64,000 bases of DNA from Phyllostachys edulis (GCA_036346405.1 CM070546.1:103422826-103486825), one strand, 5' to 3'. Positions 1-10,844 are shown, counted from the first letter of the stretch. Program-made: numbers and translations. Notes: generated from the sequence alone by a model not told the origin.

Positions 1-227
1 TTTTATCCATAATTGTTAGAAGAGTCCTCTATATAGGGTCTATTGTAATCGTTGGCATGAAACAATAATATAAATTAGTCTTAAGGCTCTCAAGTCCCTC
101 TCCCTAATCTAGATCCTTTCTACCCCAGCAAGGCACTCTCTCCTCTAAGCGTCGATCTACCTCTAATCGTCGTTGTCGGTCTCCTTTCCACGGTGTTTAT
201 CCCTTGTAATATACTAGGTACATTACA
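1..227 (+). repeat. 5' LTR (partial)
   Basis: It aligns with about 1,202-1,428, sharing the stretches around the TATATA-containing leader, the CCCCAGCAAGG block and the CCACGGTGTTTATCC block. Roughly one position in ten differs, so the two LTRs have diverged and the insertion is not recent. The missing 5' part lies beyond base 1. Confidence 0.8.
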
Positions 228-242
228 ATTGGTATTAGAGCC
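228..242 (+). other. Primer-binding site (tRNA-Met type)
   Basis: TTGGTATTAGAGCC directly follows the LTR end and resembles the complement of the initiator tRNA-Met 3' end with one mismatch. Confidence 0.7.
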
Positions 243-982
243 ACTCACTATGGCTTCCGATGTCGAGCGTCCTTTTGTTGCCTACTCTTTCATGGCGAAG
301 GAGAAGACAGGCAGAGGAGATGAAGAAGGCAAGGCAGGTGCGGCATTGCTAGAGGCTGCAGCGGTGGAGGTACAACCATGAACGCCTTACGCCTTCTTCC
401 AATGCGGGCGACACGGCCTTTTCAAGTGGCGCGCTATTTTTATACAGAGGCGACACGTGTCCCAAAGCGCACGCACATGGTGCATGCGGCAAGACATGAC
501 AGCGCGGCGCTAGAGGAAGCGGTTGCAGAGTTACAACTGCCAACGGCGGCGCGGCCTCCACCTCCAAGGGCGGCAGAGTTTTCCTCGCCAGCGGTGACGC
601 TGCACCCAACAGTAGTGGCAGCGACTACGTCGTGTCTAGCGGCGGCGACACATCAGGCGAAGGTGGCGGAGCACCAAGGCGCGACGGCGGCGTTGTAGCC
701 TAGAGCTCCAGCAGTTGCAGAACCATCCAAGGCAACGCAGGAGGTTCCCATGGTGAAACCCTATCAAAGGGTAGGTTGGCACTTGGATAGGTATGATAGG
801 TCACATCAACAGTCGGGCTTCCACTTCAAGCGTGTGGAGACAACAATCTTCAAGGCGTCAACATACTCTAGCATGACAGGAGCCGGAAGCGCTATACTTC
901 GTTGACGTGGGGCTTCCAAGGGTTGTTGCCATGGCAGCTACCACAGCTCGAGGACGAGTTGCTTGTCGAGGAGCGGAGAAGT

Positions 983-1428
983 TGTCATGTGCTGGAATTA
1001 CTATTCACGTACGTGAAAGCATTGAGATTAGAAAGGGATTACCTTCCTCAATAAGAATATCTATTTCCCTAAATAGTTGATTAGTTTCTTTGTATATGGG
1101 TTATTTAATCACTTAATTGAAAAGATTATCTATTAGTTAGGAATGATATCTATTAGTTAGGAATGTCATCAATTAGTTAGGAAGGTCATCATTTAAATTA
1201 ATTTTATCCATAATTGTTAGAAGAGCCCTCTATATAAGAAGGTCTATTATAATCGTTGACACGAAGCAATTATATGAATTAGTCTCGATGCTCTCAAGTC
1301 CCTACCTAATCTAGATCCTTTCTACCCCAGCAAGGCGTCCTCTCCTCTAAGTGTCGTTCTACCTCTAACCGTCACCATCGGTCTCTTTTCCACGGTGTTT
1401 ATCCATTGTGATGTACTGGTACATTACA
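983..1428 (+). repeat. 3' LTR (full)
   Basis: It begins TGTCATGTG, just after a purine-rich stretch (GAGGAGCGGAGAAG), and ends CATTACA. Its 5' half has no counterpart at the left edge because the 5' LTR is cut off there. Three short tandem ATCTATTAGTTAGGAATG-like units lie at about 1,127-1,185. Confidence 0.75.
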
Positions 1429-2395
1429 TGTATCCTCTTGCATTTCCACCGAAGATTCAAGACTAATTCAATGCACTCACTAGTTATTGGTACACTCGGT
1501 AACTTTGAAAGAACAGAATGCTCTGCACAACGGAATATTGCCATAACAAGCCAACATGGGATGCTATTTTCGCTCAGCTGGCACCAGCTTCATTAATAGC
1601 TGGCAGTAGCAACCAGTAAAAGTGAAACAACCATAATAGGGGGAACCAAATCTGAGCAATACTTGACTAAGGGCATCTCCAATAGTTAGAGACAACCTTG
1701 TCTCTAATATATGCTACATCATCTATAGAGACAACATATCCAATAGATAGTCTCTAGCACACTCTCCAACATTTATATTTTATAATTTTCCTTTGAAACG
1801 AACCTACATGTCAACTAGAGTAGATTAATGTATCATGTCTTGTTTCACGTGCATGACAATCTCTTCAGGAAGAGACGATCTGTGCTATCTCTCCTCCCCT
1901 CGCTCCTCCACGTAGGATTTTATTAACGTGGCATAGCTAAGAGACGAAAATAAATACACTAATGGAATGCGAAGGTCCATTTTGGTCCTCTTTCTTCGGG
2001 CTCTGGTCCCTTTAAGAACCTATACATTTTGAAAGCCCAAGCAACCTCTTAACTTGAGCCTTGGTCAGAAAAGACAACAAGTGGGTCTATGTTCCACATA
2101 CCAATGACATAGAAACTAGGTAGACTTATATCATTTTTTTAATCAGCGTGCTTTTTTAGGACTGGAAGTTAAGGACCTTTTTTATCATACGAAAAGTTGA
2201 GGCATAAAGGACCAGGAGGACCAAAATAGGACTTTTCCCTTACTAAATTTAAACACTTAATTTTCGATTCTAGCTAAAGAGTTCAACTCCTCAAGCATAA
2301 AATTTCCCATGTACCAGCTCGGCAATTTCACCACATCAAACGTGCACAAAATTAGAAATTTCTCCAATACTAATACAGAGAAACGTTACGTTCAC
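1429..2395. other. No gene seen; probably intron 2 or downstream flank of the Pur-alpha gene
   Basis: The stretch is AT-rich with no convincing exon. The next expected Pur-alpha exon was looked for on the minus strand and not found. GGGCATCTCCAATAG at about 1,673 resembles the end of a PIF/Harbinger-like miniature element, and a short internal repeat (CCAATAGTTAGAGACAAC / CCAATAGATAGTCTC) follows, but no matching right end was found. The rest of the gene may lie left of the window, with the LTR element sitting in an intron. Confidence 0.4.
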
Positions 2396-2825
2396 CTTGA
2401 GGAAGCGGCCTCTCTTATTCTCCCCAATATCGAAGTAGAACACCTGCGCAACGCAACAATCAGGAACTCACGCAAAATTAGCAACGGGGAGCAAAATCAG
2501 CGGAGAAATCGGCCCAATCGTGGAGAGGCGGGGCGACCTTGGTGTCGAGGCGGAGCTCCTTGCTGAAGGCGTCGCGCTCGTCGGTGCGGATGTAGTAGTC
2601 AAAGAGGTCGAGGAACCAGGCGACGCCGGCGACGGGCACGATGATGGTGGAGCGCGTGGCCGACGTCTTCTCGGAGATCTTGAGGTACCTCCCCCGCGGG
2701 TTCTCCTTCAGATCGAAGTAGAACAGCTTGTGCTCGAACTGCAGCGTCTTGCTCACGAGCTCCACGTCGCCCCCGACGCCGCCCACCATGACTCCTCCCC
2801 CTCCACCCCCTCCGCCGCCGTCCAT
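2396..2825 (-). CDS. Pur-alpha (PUR domain) nucleic-acid-binding protein, exons 1 and 2 only
   Basis: Plant Pur-alpha proteins bind purine-rich single-stranded DNA and RNA through PUR repeats and act in transcription control near growth-related promoters. Exon 1 (2,538-2,825) encodes 96 residues: a glycine-rich leader, then the first PUR repeat with DVELVSKTLQFEHKLFYFDL, NPRGRYLKISE and a WFLDLFDYY core. It ends in a lysine codon followed by a GT donor. Exon 2 (2,396-2,443) encodes VFYFDIGENKRGRFLK, the start of the second PUR repeat, between a GCAG acceptor and a GTGAA donor, exactly in frame. Family members are usually about 300 residues, so the later repeats are missing here. Both exons are undamaged. 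The gene may be intact and continue left of the window, or may be truncated. The start ATG at 2,823-2,825 gives the expected family N-terminus. Confidence 0.85.
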
Positions 2826-2960
2826 GGCCGCCGCCGCCGCCAGCGCCTTCCCGAGCTAGGGTTTTGGGGATCGAGATGGGGTCCGGTTTTGGTTTCAACT
2901 GTACTCGTACACTTCACTCTCCATATAAACGCTGCCTTTCCATTAAAAAAATCTACACGT
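2826..2960 (-). promoter_or_regulatory. 5' UTR and probable core promoter of the Pur-alpha gene
   Basis: Upstream of the ATG the minus strand carries a GTTTATATGG element (about 2,921-2,930), a plausible TATA box roughly 100 bp from the start codon. The position suits a short leader of 60-70 nt. No other site is supported. Confidence 0.4.
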
Positions 2961-3461
2961 GACACTTACCCGAGAAGATCCTGAAATCCACGTTTTATAG
3001 TGACAAATAATTGGTTATTCCTAAAAAGAAGGCCGTTTGGATATTTTAATTTTCGAAAACTACAGTTTTCTAAGCACTGGAAATTAAATGGTACAGATTT
3101 TGGGTTTCCACAGTATTTTATAGCATCGATTAAAACCAAGATGAGTTTGGCAATATTGCAGCTTTCAATGTAACATTTTGTTTAAAAACAAACCAACCTG
3201 CATTTTGATTAATTGTAGCTGTATTCAAAAGAACTGACTGCAATCTCACGCCAAAATCTCATCAAAGCATGCACCATTAACTAAAAGATATGACCAATAT
3301 ATTACAGTATGCGTAGGAAAATACCACACAGAAGTTCATTTGTACATAGAGCAATTCACATGGCCAGCTACTTCAAAAAAAAATCACATGGCCAGGGGAA
3401 ACTACCTGATACGTGCACTATTGCAGATGCGAAGAAAATGGGAGATCGACGTTGTTGTGAG

Positions 3462-3696
3462 TTTTCTACCGGTAATTTTTTTAACGGGGGGCGGTAAGGC
3501 CGGTCTGGCCAATAATTTTTTGAATTTTTTGGATTTTAAATTTAAAACAAAATAAAATTCGAACAAAATTCAAGCAAAATCAAAAAAATTTGACAAAATC
3601 ATCCAAACCAATTTTTTCGGAAACCGGTTTGTATTCCTTCCAACCCCCACCGGTAAATCCGAAATCGTAGATTTTCGGTTGAAATTCCGATCCCTG
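3462..3696 (-). mobile_element. Small hAT-like miniature element, one end missing
   Basis: An exact 8-bp direct repeat GTTGTGAG flanks it (3,454-3,461 and 3,697-3,704). On the minus strand it begins CAGGGATCGGAATTTC, a hAT-type terminus. The opposite end (TTTTCTACCGG) lacks the matching inverted repeat, so that terminus was probably deleted or replaced. It has no coding capacity. Confidence 0.5.
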
Positions 3697-5125
3697 GTTG
3701 TGAGCCAACTCAAGCATGGCGTGCGAGCTCGGTTTTTAAAATAAGAGGTATGGAGTTGATTTTTTAAAACTCCAGAAGTACCACCGTATATGCAATACTA
3801 TGGTTTAAAAAAACTACAATGTTTGTTGTATCAAACACCTCAAAATTTTAGATACCTAGTATTCTCTAAAAACTCAAAAAAAAAAAACTGTGTATCCAAA
3901 CATGAAACATGCCATTAACTTTGTCTTCGTATTAATATAGAAAAACTTCCGTCAGATCCTACATTGGAGTAACCCTAACGCCCATCCCCATTTTGGGCGG
4001 AACAGATCCGAACCCGTGGAAATTATTAGTTGTAATAACAAGAAATTTTTTTTTTCGATGTCCGGTTTTTTTCCATCCGGTCTACATTAAAAAAGAAGAG
4101 CACCCTATCTCGCGAGGATAACCACGGAGCCGTTGCTCAAATCAGAATCTGATCGGAGTCTATAACTCCCCTCATTTTCGCCAATTGAGCCCTAGCTCAG
4201 TCATCAAATAAACCCAAACACACACCCACCCCCACCCCACACACACACCCCAACCCGGGTGAGACATCCAGCCGAGTCCTTGACTCGAGCCTAGGTGGGC
4301 TGTTTGGCCACTGCCAAAGCAAGCCAAGTGAGCTAGCTCACCTCCTCGTAACAAGAAATTTAGTTCACTACTTTTAAACGCTTAATTATTTGAACGTATC
4401 AGCAGAATCTTTGGATCAACCCAATTAATCATCCTAACCAAGATCGATTGTTGGATTACAACAACATATTCCTCGTGGCCAATAAAAATTCATCAGCAGG
4501 GTCGGCTGAAGCTGCCGCCAAGATCATCTAGACCCTGGGTCCACACCTGCTTCAGGTGTGGCTGACATGATTGCTCATAGAGTTCAAGCTTTAAGCAGTC
4601 GGTTTCTCCCATGAACTAATTAAACATGGGGTTGAATTGAATTGTAGAGTGTAAAATAAAGGAATTTCGAGGATACATGTGAGACGACGGTCGGTAAATC
4701 CTGAAATGCCAGTGAGCCTCGGGTTTCCTAAAATAGAGAGATTAATTAATGAAAAGTGTAACTATCATGAATAAATTTCACAGGGTATAATTATACAATC
4801 TAAGAACATAGGATTACACACCCTAGCTTTCCTCAGATCTCCCTCTTATTGTCAGTTTGTCGCAAGGCAAAAGGCCGAAAAGCCCTACTTGTTCCCCATT
4901 TTCGTTGCACTTACCTCCATAGCTAGCTTGGCCATCTTGATCAAGTCCATCGGTTGAACTAGGGCTACACCAATACCCAAATACATTTATCATCTCCCAA
5001 AAACCTTTCAACTGCATCGATGAAATTACACGAATAAGCAAAAGCATTCGACAGCAAAAAAGAAAAAGAAAAAAATCGTAAATCGTAAGAAGTGGTGGTG
5101 CCGGAGCTTGAATGAAAGAAGATTA

Positions 5126-5595
5126 GTAGGTCCCTAAATGTACATGTGTGTCAACTAGGTCTTTAAACTTGATAGTTGCGGAATTAGGCGCCTAAACTTG
5201 TACAAGTGAGTCAAGCTATGTCCAACTACTTATTTGGTGATTAGATATGACATGACACTTTGGCCCACTCTAAGTTACCGTTTGACTGTCATATGAAAAC
5301 GTCGGAGAATTTATGTCTTCAGATTTGAAGGAAGTCTTTAGAAATATTCGAATAAATTTTACTAACTTTTCGTCAATCTAATTACATAGCAAACACGTAG
5401 TCAGACTTATCTTAAACAAGCTCAAAGTGCCATGTCATCACTTGTTAGTTATTTAAGTAGCGTTTGGTGACTCACTTATGCAAACAATTTAATTCACGCA
5501 GGAATCGAAAAAAATTCTAGCATTGCAAACTAGGCCTTAATATAAAACTCTCAAGTTCAGTGGTACAAGAGACACACACAAGTTTGGAGACCTAC
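5126..5595. mobile_element. Candidate miniature inverted-repeat element
   Basis: The ends form imperfect inverted repeats: GTAGGTCCCTAAA and GTGTGTC on the left, and on the opposite strand GTAGGTCTCCAAAC and GTGTGTC on the right. No clear target duplication was found. The GTAGGTC...AACTTG phrase recurs at 36,250-36,420, which suggests a shared family. Confidence 0.4.
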
Positions 5596-6361
5596 GGTGC
5601 ACTTTAATTAACTGTAAGTCGATTTTCCGGCCTTTGGATCAATTTGAGATGTGTATGCCCATTCTGATTTTGATCCAATGATACAAAAATGTGATTTATC
5701 ATTAAGACACCATGATCCACAAGTCACATTATAAATATACGGATCCTTGGTATTGGATCTGGATCCTCTGTTGTAATGCAGATGATCGATGTGTGAAAAG
5801 CACTAGGCAATGTACTCTAGCAACAATGAAACATTCACTGCAACATGTTTTTTTTACTATATCGAAAAAGTATTGTAGCTATTGATCTGAATCTTTGCTT
5901 TTTTATCAAATAGTGGAGATCGATTTCAAATGCAGAGCACTTTAGATCCTCTGCATTGAAACATTCAATGTAGATGATCCATTTCCTTAGTATTTGGCTA
6001 GCATCAAAGTGGTAAAAAAGTATACTTTGTAAAAAGATGAAACGATGGGGATCATCAGTGCCAAGACCCTCTGTCTTCATAGGGCGCCCTCACATACTTT
6101 GCCATGTGACTCCAACAATGATTGATCGATCCTTGTGTGTGTTCTCTCATGTGATCCCAATTGATGCACCACCTCTCCATCACATTCACTTGACTCATGC
6201 TCCTCTTATGCCCGACCTCCGCCATGCCATGCCCTGCCCAGGCCATGCATGCATGGCCCATCCCTCTTTTTAACAGCATCACGAGGAGCTAGGCGAGCCT
6301 CAGCCATGCACGTACGTAGGCGCGTGGTCGTGTTCGTTGGTGTACGTGCAAGCACACGTGC

Positions 6362-6495
6362 GTACGTAGCTATATACTTGTCCTGGGACCACCACCACCA
6401 CTGCACGGCGGGCACCGGCCGTGACACGAGCGATCGGCACCAGCGGCTCGCGCTTCCTCCTCGGCCTCGGGAGCTCGCTCGCGGTCGCCTCCAAG
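6362..6495 (+). promoter_or_regulatory. Core promoter and 5' UTR of the DUF3741-type gene
   Basis: TATATA at 6,371-6,376 lies about 120 bp before the original ATG at 6,496, leaving room for a 5' UTR of roughly 90 nt. The TE insertion at 6,523 now separates this promoter from nearly all of the coding sequence. Confidence 0.5.
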
Positions 6496-6522
6496 ATGCG
6501 CCGCGGCATCCGGGCCTTCTGC
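6496..6522 (+). CDS. First nine codons of the DUF3741-type gene, cut off by a Copia-like insertion
   Basis: The codons read MRRGIRAFC. The last five bases, TCTGC, are repeated at 8,788-8,792 on the far side of the inserted element. Removing the insert and one TCTGC joins these codons in frame to HGDGSKST at 8,793. An MRR-type start followed by an FC-GDGS run fits an N-terminus for this protein, so I take 6,496 as the ancestral start. Confidence 0.75.
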
Positions 6523-7153
6523 TGATGGAACCGCCCAGGATTCACCTCGCGCTCCACGCGAGCTGCCCTCGGCTGAAACTCACACGAATACAAACAAGAG
6601 CTAGTTTGGAATGAACACAGACAAGAGTTTCAGCGATTTAACGCCTCTTTTGGCTTTTCTCTGTATTCAACTCAAATGAAACAACCGATACACGGCTATA
6701 AGTATCCTTGCTTACATGCATAGAGCAGTAACAGCTTGGTCGAGTCTTCATGCGCACGCACGCATGCACGATCGCTCCATCTGTACATGAGCCGCCACTC
6801 TTGCACACGAACTGGTCGTCCTCCGCGACTGGCCGCAAGCCATGCTGTAACGTCCTCCACTACTCATGCATGCAGCTCCTAAAAACTAGCTAACAGCCTG
6901 AAGACTAACTCCACTAACACATGCAGCACACGCACATGCTAACTAACTAGCTAGCTAATTGGCCCAAGTACATCTACGTGCTAGACTTGTACATGACACA
7001 CATGCACTACTACCGGCGCCAGCCAACATGAACTCAACACGTTTCCGCTACATGCAACAAGCTAATGCAAACACGTCCAACAAATGACGTGATTAAACAC
7101 GTCTATCCTACATGCAAGACTCAAACTAATTCAAGTCATGATTATTTCCAACA
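6523..7153 (-). repeat. 3' LTR of the 2,265-bp element
   Basis: 631 bp that pairs with 8,160-8,787. The differences are a few single-base changes and short indels, for example CCGCCCAGGATT here against CCGCCAGATT there. Confidence 0.92.
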
Positions 7154-7168
7154 TTGCCTCCCCTAATC
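7154..7168 (-). other. Polypurine tract of the 2,265-bp element
   Basis: On the minus strand it reads GATTAGGGGAGGCAA, directly before the TGTTGG start of the 3' LTR. Confidence 0.7.
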
Positions 7169-7522
7169 TTGACTTGCTTACTCAACGCTTCATCACAGAG
7201 ACATGGCTCGTCGTCGCCGCCGCGAGCAAAGCTCGTTCTTCTTCGGTTTGCGGCTTTTCGCCAGCAAAGTGCCCACGAACTCCGCAGCTTGTAGCACTTG
7301 CCTTTCTTGCCATTCGACTTGCGCCGCTATTGTCGGAGTCGCCGCCGCGTCGCCGCTGCCGCCGCAGCCCACGCCCACCACCGCGACCACCAGCCAGCCT
7401 TTGTCGTGACCACCACCACGGTTGTGGTTCTTCTTTTCTTTGAGTGAGAGACTCTCCCATCGGCACGCAGTGAGCAACAAATGCTCACCCTCCTGCTCAC
7501 GCCGCCGCCCTTCAAGGATTCC

Positions 7523-8002
7523 TCATATGCCCTTAAGCGCCCGATCGCCTCCGCCACGGACATCTTGACACATCGCCCATTGCTCGATGGTGCCAACAAT
7601 TTGAAGAAACTTATCGTGACAAAGATCGAAAAGCTTCTCCACAACAAAGATCTGTCCTTCACCTTGTCTCCAAGAGAACGATCTCCCCACCATTGTGGTG
7701 AGTTTCGTGAGAATTCGCAATAGTTTCGAATCCTCCATGCACAAGCGATCAAATTGCCTCTTCAATGCTTGTAGTCGCGCCTTCTTGACTCGATCTTCGC
7801 CGACATTCATCTTCTCAATGGCCTCCCAAGCTTCCTTCGCCGTGTCTTTGTCCGCGATAGCCATCATCACGATCCCAGACACATTTTGAGAGATGGCTAT
7901 GAGAGCTTCAATGTCCTTCTCTTCTCCACCCGACGCACCCTTCGCCCTTGATTGCCGCCCACACACCAAGATGGCGAGGATGATCTTCATCTTTCTACCC
8001 AC
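7523..8002 (-). pseudogene. Copia gag remnant (UBN2-type)
   Basis: A 159-residue frame contains the typical plant Copia gag sequence KDTAKEAWEAIEKMNVGEDR, then RLQALKRQFDRLCM and KLTTMVG, followed by EKLFDLCHDKFLQIVGTIEQ. In complete elements this capsid-like protein packages the element RNA. The N-terminal part (before KGASGGEEKD) does not look like gag in this frame, and the C-terminal zinc knuckle is absent. The downstream GC-rich stretch at 7,200-7,450 has no recognisable pol. Two internal frame changes are likely. It lies antisense to the host gene. Confidence 0.75.
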
Positions 8003-8144
8003 ACGGCGAGTTCAGACGCTTCAAGATTGGATAATGCATGGCGACAACCTTGCTTGCTGGTCGTGCCGCCACCACGCGCCACCATGATCACCGAGACCGC
8101 CACTCCTTGGCGTTTTGTTCGGCGACTCGCACACGCCATCACCT

Positions 8145-8159
8145 CGCCTCGATACCAAA
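8145..8159 (-). other. Primer-binding site of the 2,265-bp element
   Basis: On the minus strand TTTGGTATCGAGG directly follows the LTR end CCATCA. It resembles the tRNA-Met primer site used by Copia elements (TTGGTATCAGAGC). Confidence 0.65.
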
Positions 8160-8787
8160 TGATGGAACCGCCAGATTCACCTCGCGCTCCACGCGAGCCG
8201 CCTCGGTGAAACTCACACGAATACAAACAAGAGCTAGTTTGGAATGAACACGCACAAGAGTTTCAAATGATTTAACGCCTCTTTTGGCTTTTCTCAGATT
8301 CAACTCAAATGAAACAACCGATACACGGCTATAAGTATCCTTGCTTACATGCATAGAGCAGTAATAGCTTGGCCGAGTCTTCATGCGCGACGCACGCATG
8401 CACGATCGCTCCATCTGTACATGAGCCGCCACTCTTGCACACGAACTGGTCGTCCTCCGCACTGGCCGCAAGCCATGCTGTAACGTCCTCCACTACTCAT
8501 GCATGCAGCTCCTAAAAACTAGCTAACAGCCTGAAGACTAACTCCACTAACACATGCAGCACACGCACATGCTAACTAACTAGCTAGCTAATTGGCCCAA
8601 GTACATCTACGTGCTAGACTTGTACATGACACACATGCACTACTACCGGCGCCAGCCAACATGAACTCAACACGTTTCCGGCTACATGCAACAAGCTAAT
8701 GCAAACACGTCCAACAAATGACGTGATTAAACACGTCTATCCTACATGCAAGACTCAAACTAATTCAAGTCATGATTATTTCCAACA
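8160..8787 (-). repeat. 5' LTR of the 2,265-bp element
   Basis: 628 bp matching 6,523-7,153. Its outer edge, read on the plus strand, contains ATGATTATTTCCAACA, which supplies an ATG in frame with the downstream host gene. Confidence 0.92.
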
Positions 8788-9752
8788 TCTGCCACGGCGA
8801 CGGCTCCAAGTCTACGCTGCAGCAGCTCCACATGGCCGGCGGGGGCACGGACGCCGACGCCGCGTCCTTCCTCACCGTGCCGTCGTCCGCGGTCGGCTCC
8901 TGCGTGGCCGAGAGCGAGGTGGCCGGCGCAGGCGCGGGTGACCCGGCGCAGGCTTCCGTCACCCTGGAGCAGATGATCCTGCAGCTGGACCTGGAGGAGG
9001 AGGAGGCGAGGAAGGCGCGGCGCGCGACGGGGGCCGGGGAGGAGTGCTACTACCCGCGGCGCATGTCATGCGTGAACAGCTCCGACCACGTGATCCGGTC
9101 GGCGCGGGACGCGTTGAGCCAGTACGGCCCGCGCTTCTCCCTCGACGGCCGGGACGCCATGTACCGCGCCTCGTTCAGCAGCTACTACGAGGGCATGGGC
9201 CTCGCCGCCGTGCCCCGCGACGGAGGCAACGCCGATATTGCCGCCGCCGTCGCCGGAGGACGCCACGGCAGCCACCGGAGGGCGTCGGTGTGCTGCGCCG
9301 CCGGCGCGGGGTACTGCAGGGCGCGGGCGTGCGGCCCGGAGGGCTACGAGATGGACCTGCAGGAGCGTACGCTGCGGATGCCGGCTACCGTGGCCGGGGA
9401 GAACGTGGTGTGGTGCAAGCCCGGCGTGGTGGCTAAGCTCATGGGCCTGGAGGCCGTGCCGGTGCCTGTGCCGGTTAGGGGAGACTGGCGCGGCGGCTCT
9501 GGTGGGCGGAGAAAGGCGATCGGGACACCGGCGTCGTCAGTGGGGATCGTCGGCGTCGGCGGCAGGAAGCAGAGGCTGAGGAAGATGGGGAAGGAGGAGC
9601 TGGAGAAGGAGAGGCTCTTCATGGCGCTGCGTGGCTACGGCGTGGCCGGGGCGGGCGCGTGCTACGCTGGCGCCCTTCTGGCCACTGTGGGCCCTAATGT
9701 CAGTGGGATGGACAGGGAAGGAGATGGCTGGGAATTCAGGTGCCCGAGCTAA
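8772..9752 (+). CDS. DUF3741/VARLMGL-motif plant protein, 5' end replaced by LTR sequence
   Basis: An open frame of 326 codons with no intron. Family marks, in this numbering: VTLEQMILQLDLEEEEARKA (63-82), then the block after NSSDHVIRSARDALSQYGPR (102-121) with FSLDGRDAMYRASF, the short VARLMGL-like motif VVAKLMGLEAVP (219-230), and near the C-terminus KEELEKERLFMAL. This motif family includes LONGIFOLIA/TRM-like plant proteins, some of which associate with microtubules, but the role of this member is unknown. Residues 1-6 (MIISNI) come from the LTR. The ancestral protein started MRRGIRAFC at 6,496. From residue 7 onward no lesion is visible and the codon third positions are GC-rich, as in many grass genes. 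Whether it is still transcribed, perhaps from the LTR, cannot be told. Confidence 0.8.
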   Translation: MIISNICHGDGSKSTLQQLHMAGGGTDADAASFLTVPSSAVGSCVAESEVAGAGAGDPAQASVTLEQMILQLDLEEEEARKARRATGAGEECYYPRRMSCVNSSDHVIRSARDALSQYGPRFSLDGRDAMYRASFSSYYEGMGLAAVPRDGGNADIAAAVAGGRHGSHRRASVCCAAGAGYCRARACGPEGYEMDLQERTLRMPATVAGENVVWCKPGVVAKLMGLEAVPVPVPVRGDWRGGSGGRRKAIGTPASSVGIVGVGGRKQRLRKMGKEELEKERLFMALRGYGVAGAGACYAGALLATVGPNVSGMDREGDGWEFRCPS

Positions 9753-10844
9753 GGCGATCTGTTGTTAACTTGTGTTGTAATATAAGGTTACACATATCTC
9801 AATTTTCAAATGAATTTTCTTGTAACATCATTACTAGCAACTAGCTCCATGTTTTCGAAAGAGCTTATGTTAATGGTTTTTACTGCTTGGGGTAACTTCA
9901 TTGTAAATTGCGCTAAAGGCCCTTAACCTTCTGATTTATGTTGAAGTTCTAACTTTGCCTCTGTCGATCTCTAAACTTCTTAGGCATTGTATCAATGATA
10001 TACTGATATGTATCGATAATACCTTATACATGAGTTTGCACTAATATGTCCCCAAATGTAAATAGTCAGCGATATGGATGGATGGATGGGCACACTTGCA
10101 AGTCCACCTGTCCAAGCTAACCTTGTCCTACCAATCCAATTCTATTGCTTGATCCGCCTAAAGTGCCACTTCATTCCCAGCTTGCTACTGCTACATATAT
10201 AAAGCAAAATCTCGAGCAGCATGATATGAACTTATTAATCAATAATCGATGTTAGCATAAAGGCTCTCAACAACATGCACGTGTTTATTCTATATATACA
10301 AGCACCACATACAGCAACAGATTGCAAATTCTCACATAACATATATAAGCATGCACCTTGGTCCACTGTCATTGGCTTTGATGGAGCCCAAGGAGACCAA
10401 CTGATGAGGTTAACTAAGGTGGCTGACAGAAAGATGCACGCTAGTCAGTACAGATGAGCTTTTCATCAGCTTGTCTGTGAGAAAAGGCATTTTCAGCCCC
10501 CTTCCGTTTTTGACGGTTGGATATATGTGAAAAAGGGGGCAAAAACGGATTACATTTCAACTGCCGATATTTTCACCAAATGAGGAGACACCTTCTGGGA
10601 TTGGTCCTGGCCTTTGGACCTTTCAATGCTTCTATACTTTGATCTTGTTCTTTTACAAATTTGATCTGATGACCTCAAGAGTCACTTCAATTTGTCTTAA
10701 AAGATCATTTCCTTGCGCTCTGTGTGATGCTCATTGATTTTTGTATGTCTTTACTCACCTGAGGGTTCAAAACGTGCTTGCCAGCGAGACAAGGGAAGCA
10801 GGAAGATTCTGGGCCATACATAGGGGAACTAGCGCACTCATGAT
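9753..10844. other. 3' flank and intergenic stretch, no gene seen
   Basis: AATATAAGG about 27 bp after the stop may serve as a poly(A) signal region. The rest is AT-rich, with a GGATGGATGGATGGG simple repeat at about 10,075 and no open frame that I recognise. Confidence 0.5.

Larger units (their letters stand above)
1..1428 (+). mobile_element. Small non-autonomous LTR retrotransposon, left end cut by the window
   Basis: Two direct repeats (1-227 and the 3' half of 983-1,428) flank about 755 bp of internal sequence. The left repeat ends in CATTACA and is followed by TTGGTATTAGAGCC, one mismatch from the usual tRNA-Met primer site, so the element runs on the plus strand. The right repeat begins TGTCATG and ends CATTACA. 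The internal sequence has no gag or pol domain that I recognise; its open frames are interrupted and of low complexity. The last internal bases encode a string like the GEDE-type tail common before Ty3 3' LTRs, but this is weak. A deletion derivative or LARD/TRIM-like element fits best. The 5' target duplication lies outside the window. Confidence 0.75.
2961..6300. other. Intergenic stretch with small repeats, no gene seen
   Basis: No open frame here resembles a protein that I know. It contains the two small element candidates listed separately, a CA/CCCCA-rich simple stretch at about 4,217-4,253, and many A or T runs. Between about 6,000 and 6,300 it grades into the upstream region of the DUF3741-type gene, with CATGCATG-like palindromes. 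Confidence 0.5.
6523..8787 (-). mobile_element. Complete non-autonomous Copia-like LTR retrotransposon (2,265 bp)
   Basis: Two LTRs of about 630 bp flank a 1-kb interior. The 5-bp target duplication TCTGC (6,518-6,522 and 8,788-8,792) is exact. On the minus strand each LTR starts TGTTGGAAATAATCATG and ends GGTTCCATCA. A primer site (TTTGGTATCGAGG) follows the first LTR, and a purine tract (GATTAGGGGAGGCAA) precedes the second. The interior carries only a gag remnant and no protease, integrase or reverse transcriptase, so mobility would need another element's enzymes. The LTRs are nearly identical apart from a handful of small differences, suggesting a fairly recent insertion. Confidence 0.92.

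Noticed and set aside
228..242. tRNA gene
   Set aside because: Only the primer-site complement is present here and at the other LTR ends; no cloverleaf.
378..698. Open frame inside the first LTR element
   Set aside because: GC-rich, repetitive in composition, no domain; frames on both strands are open at the same place.
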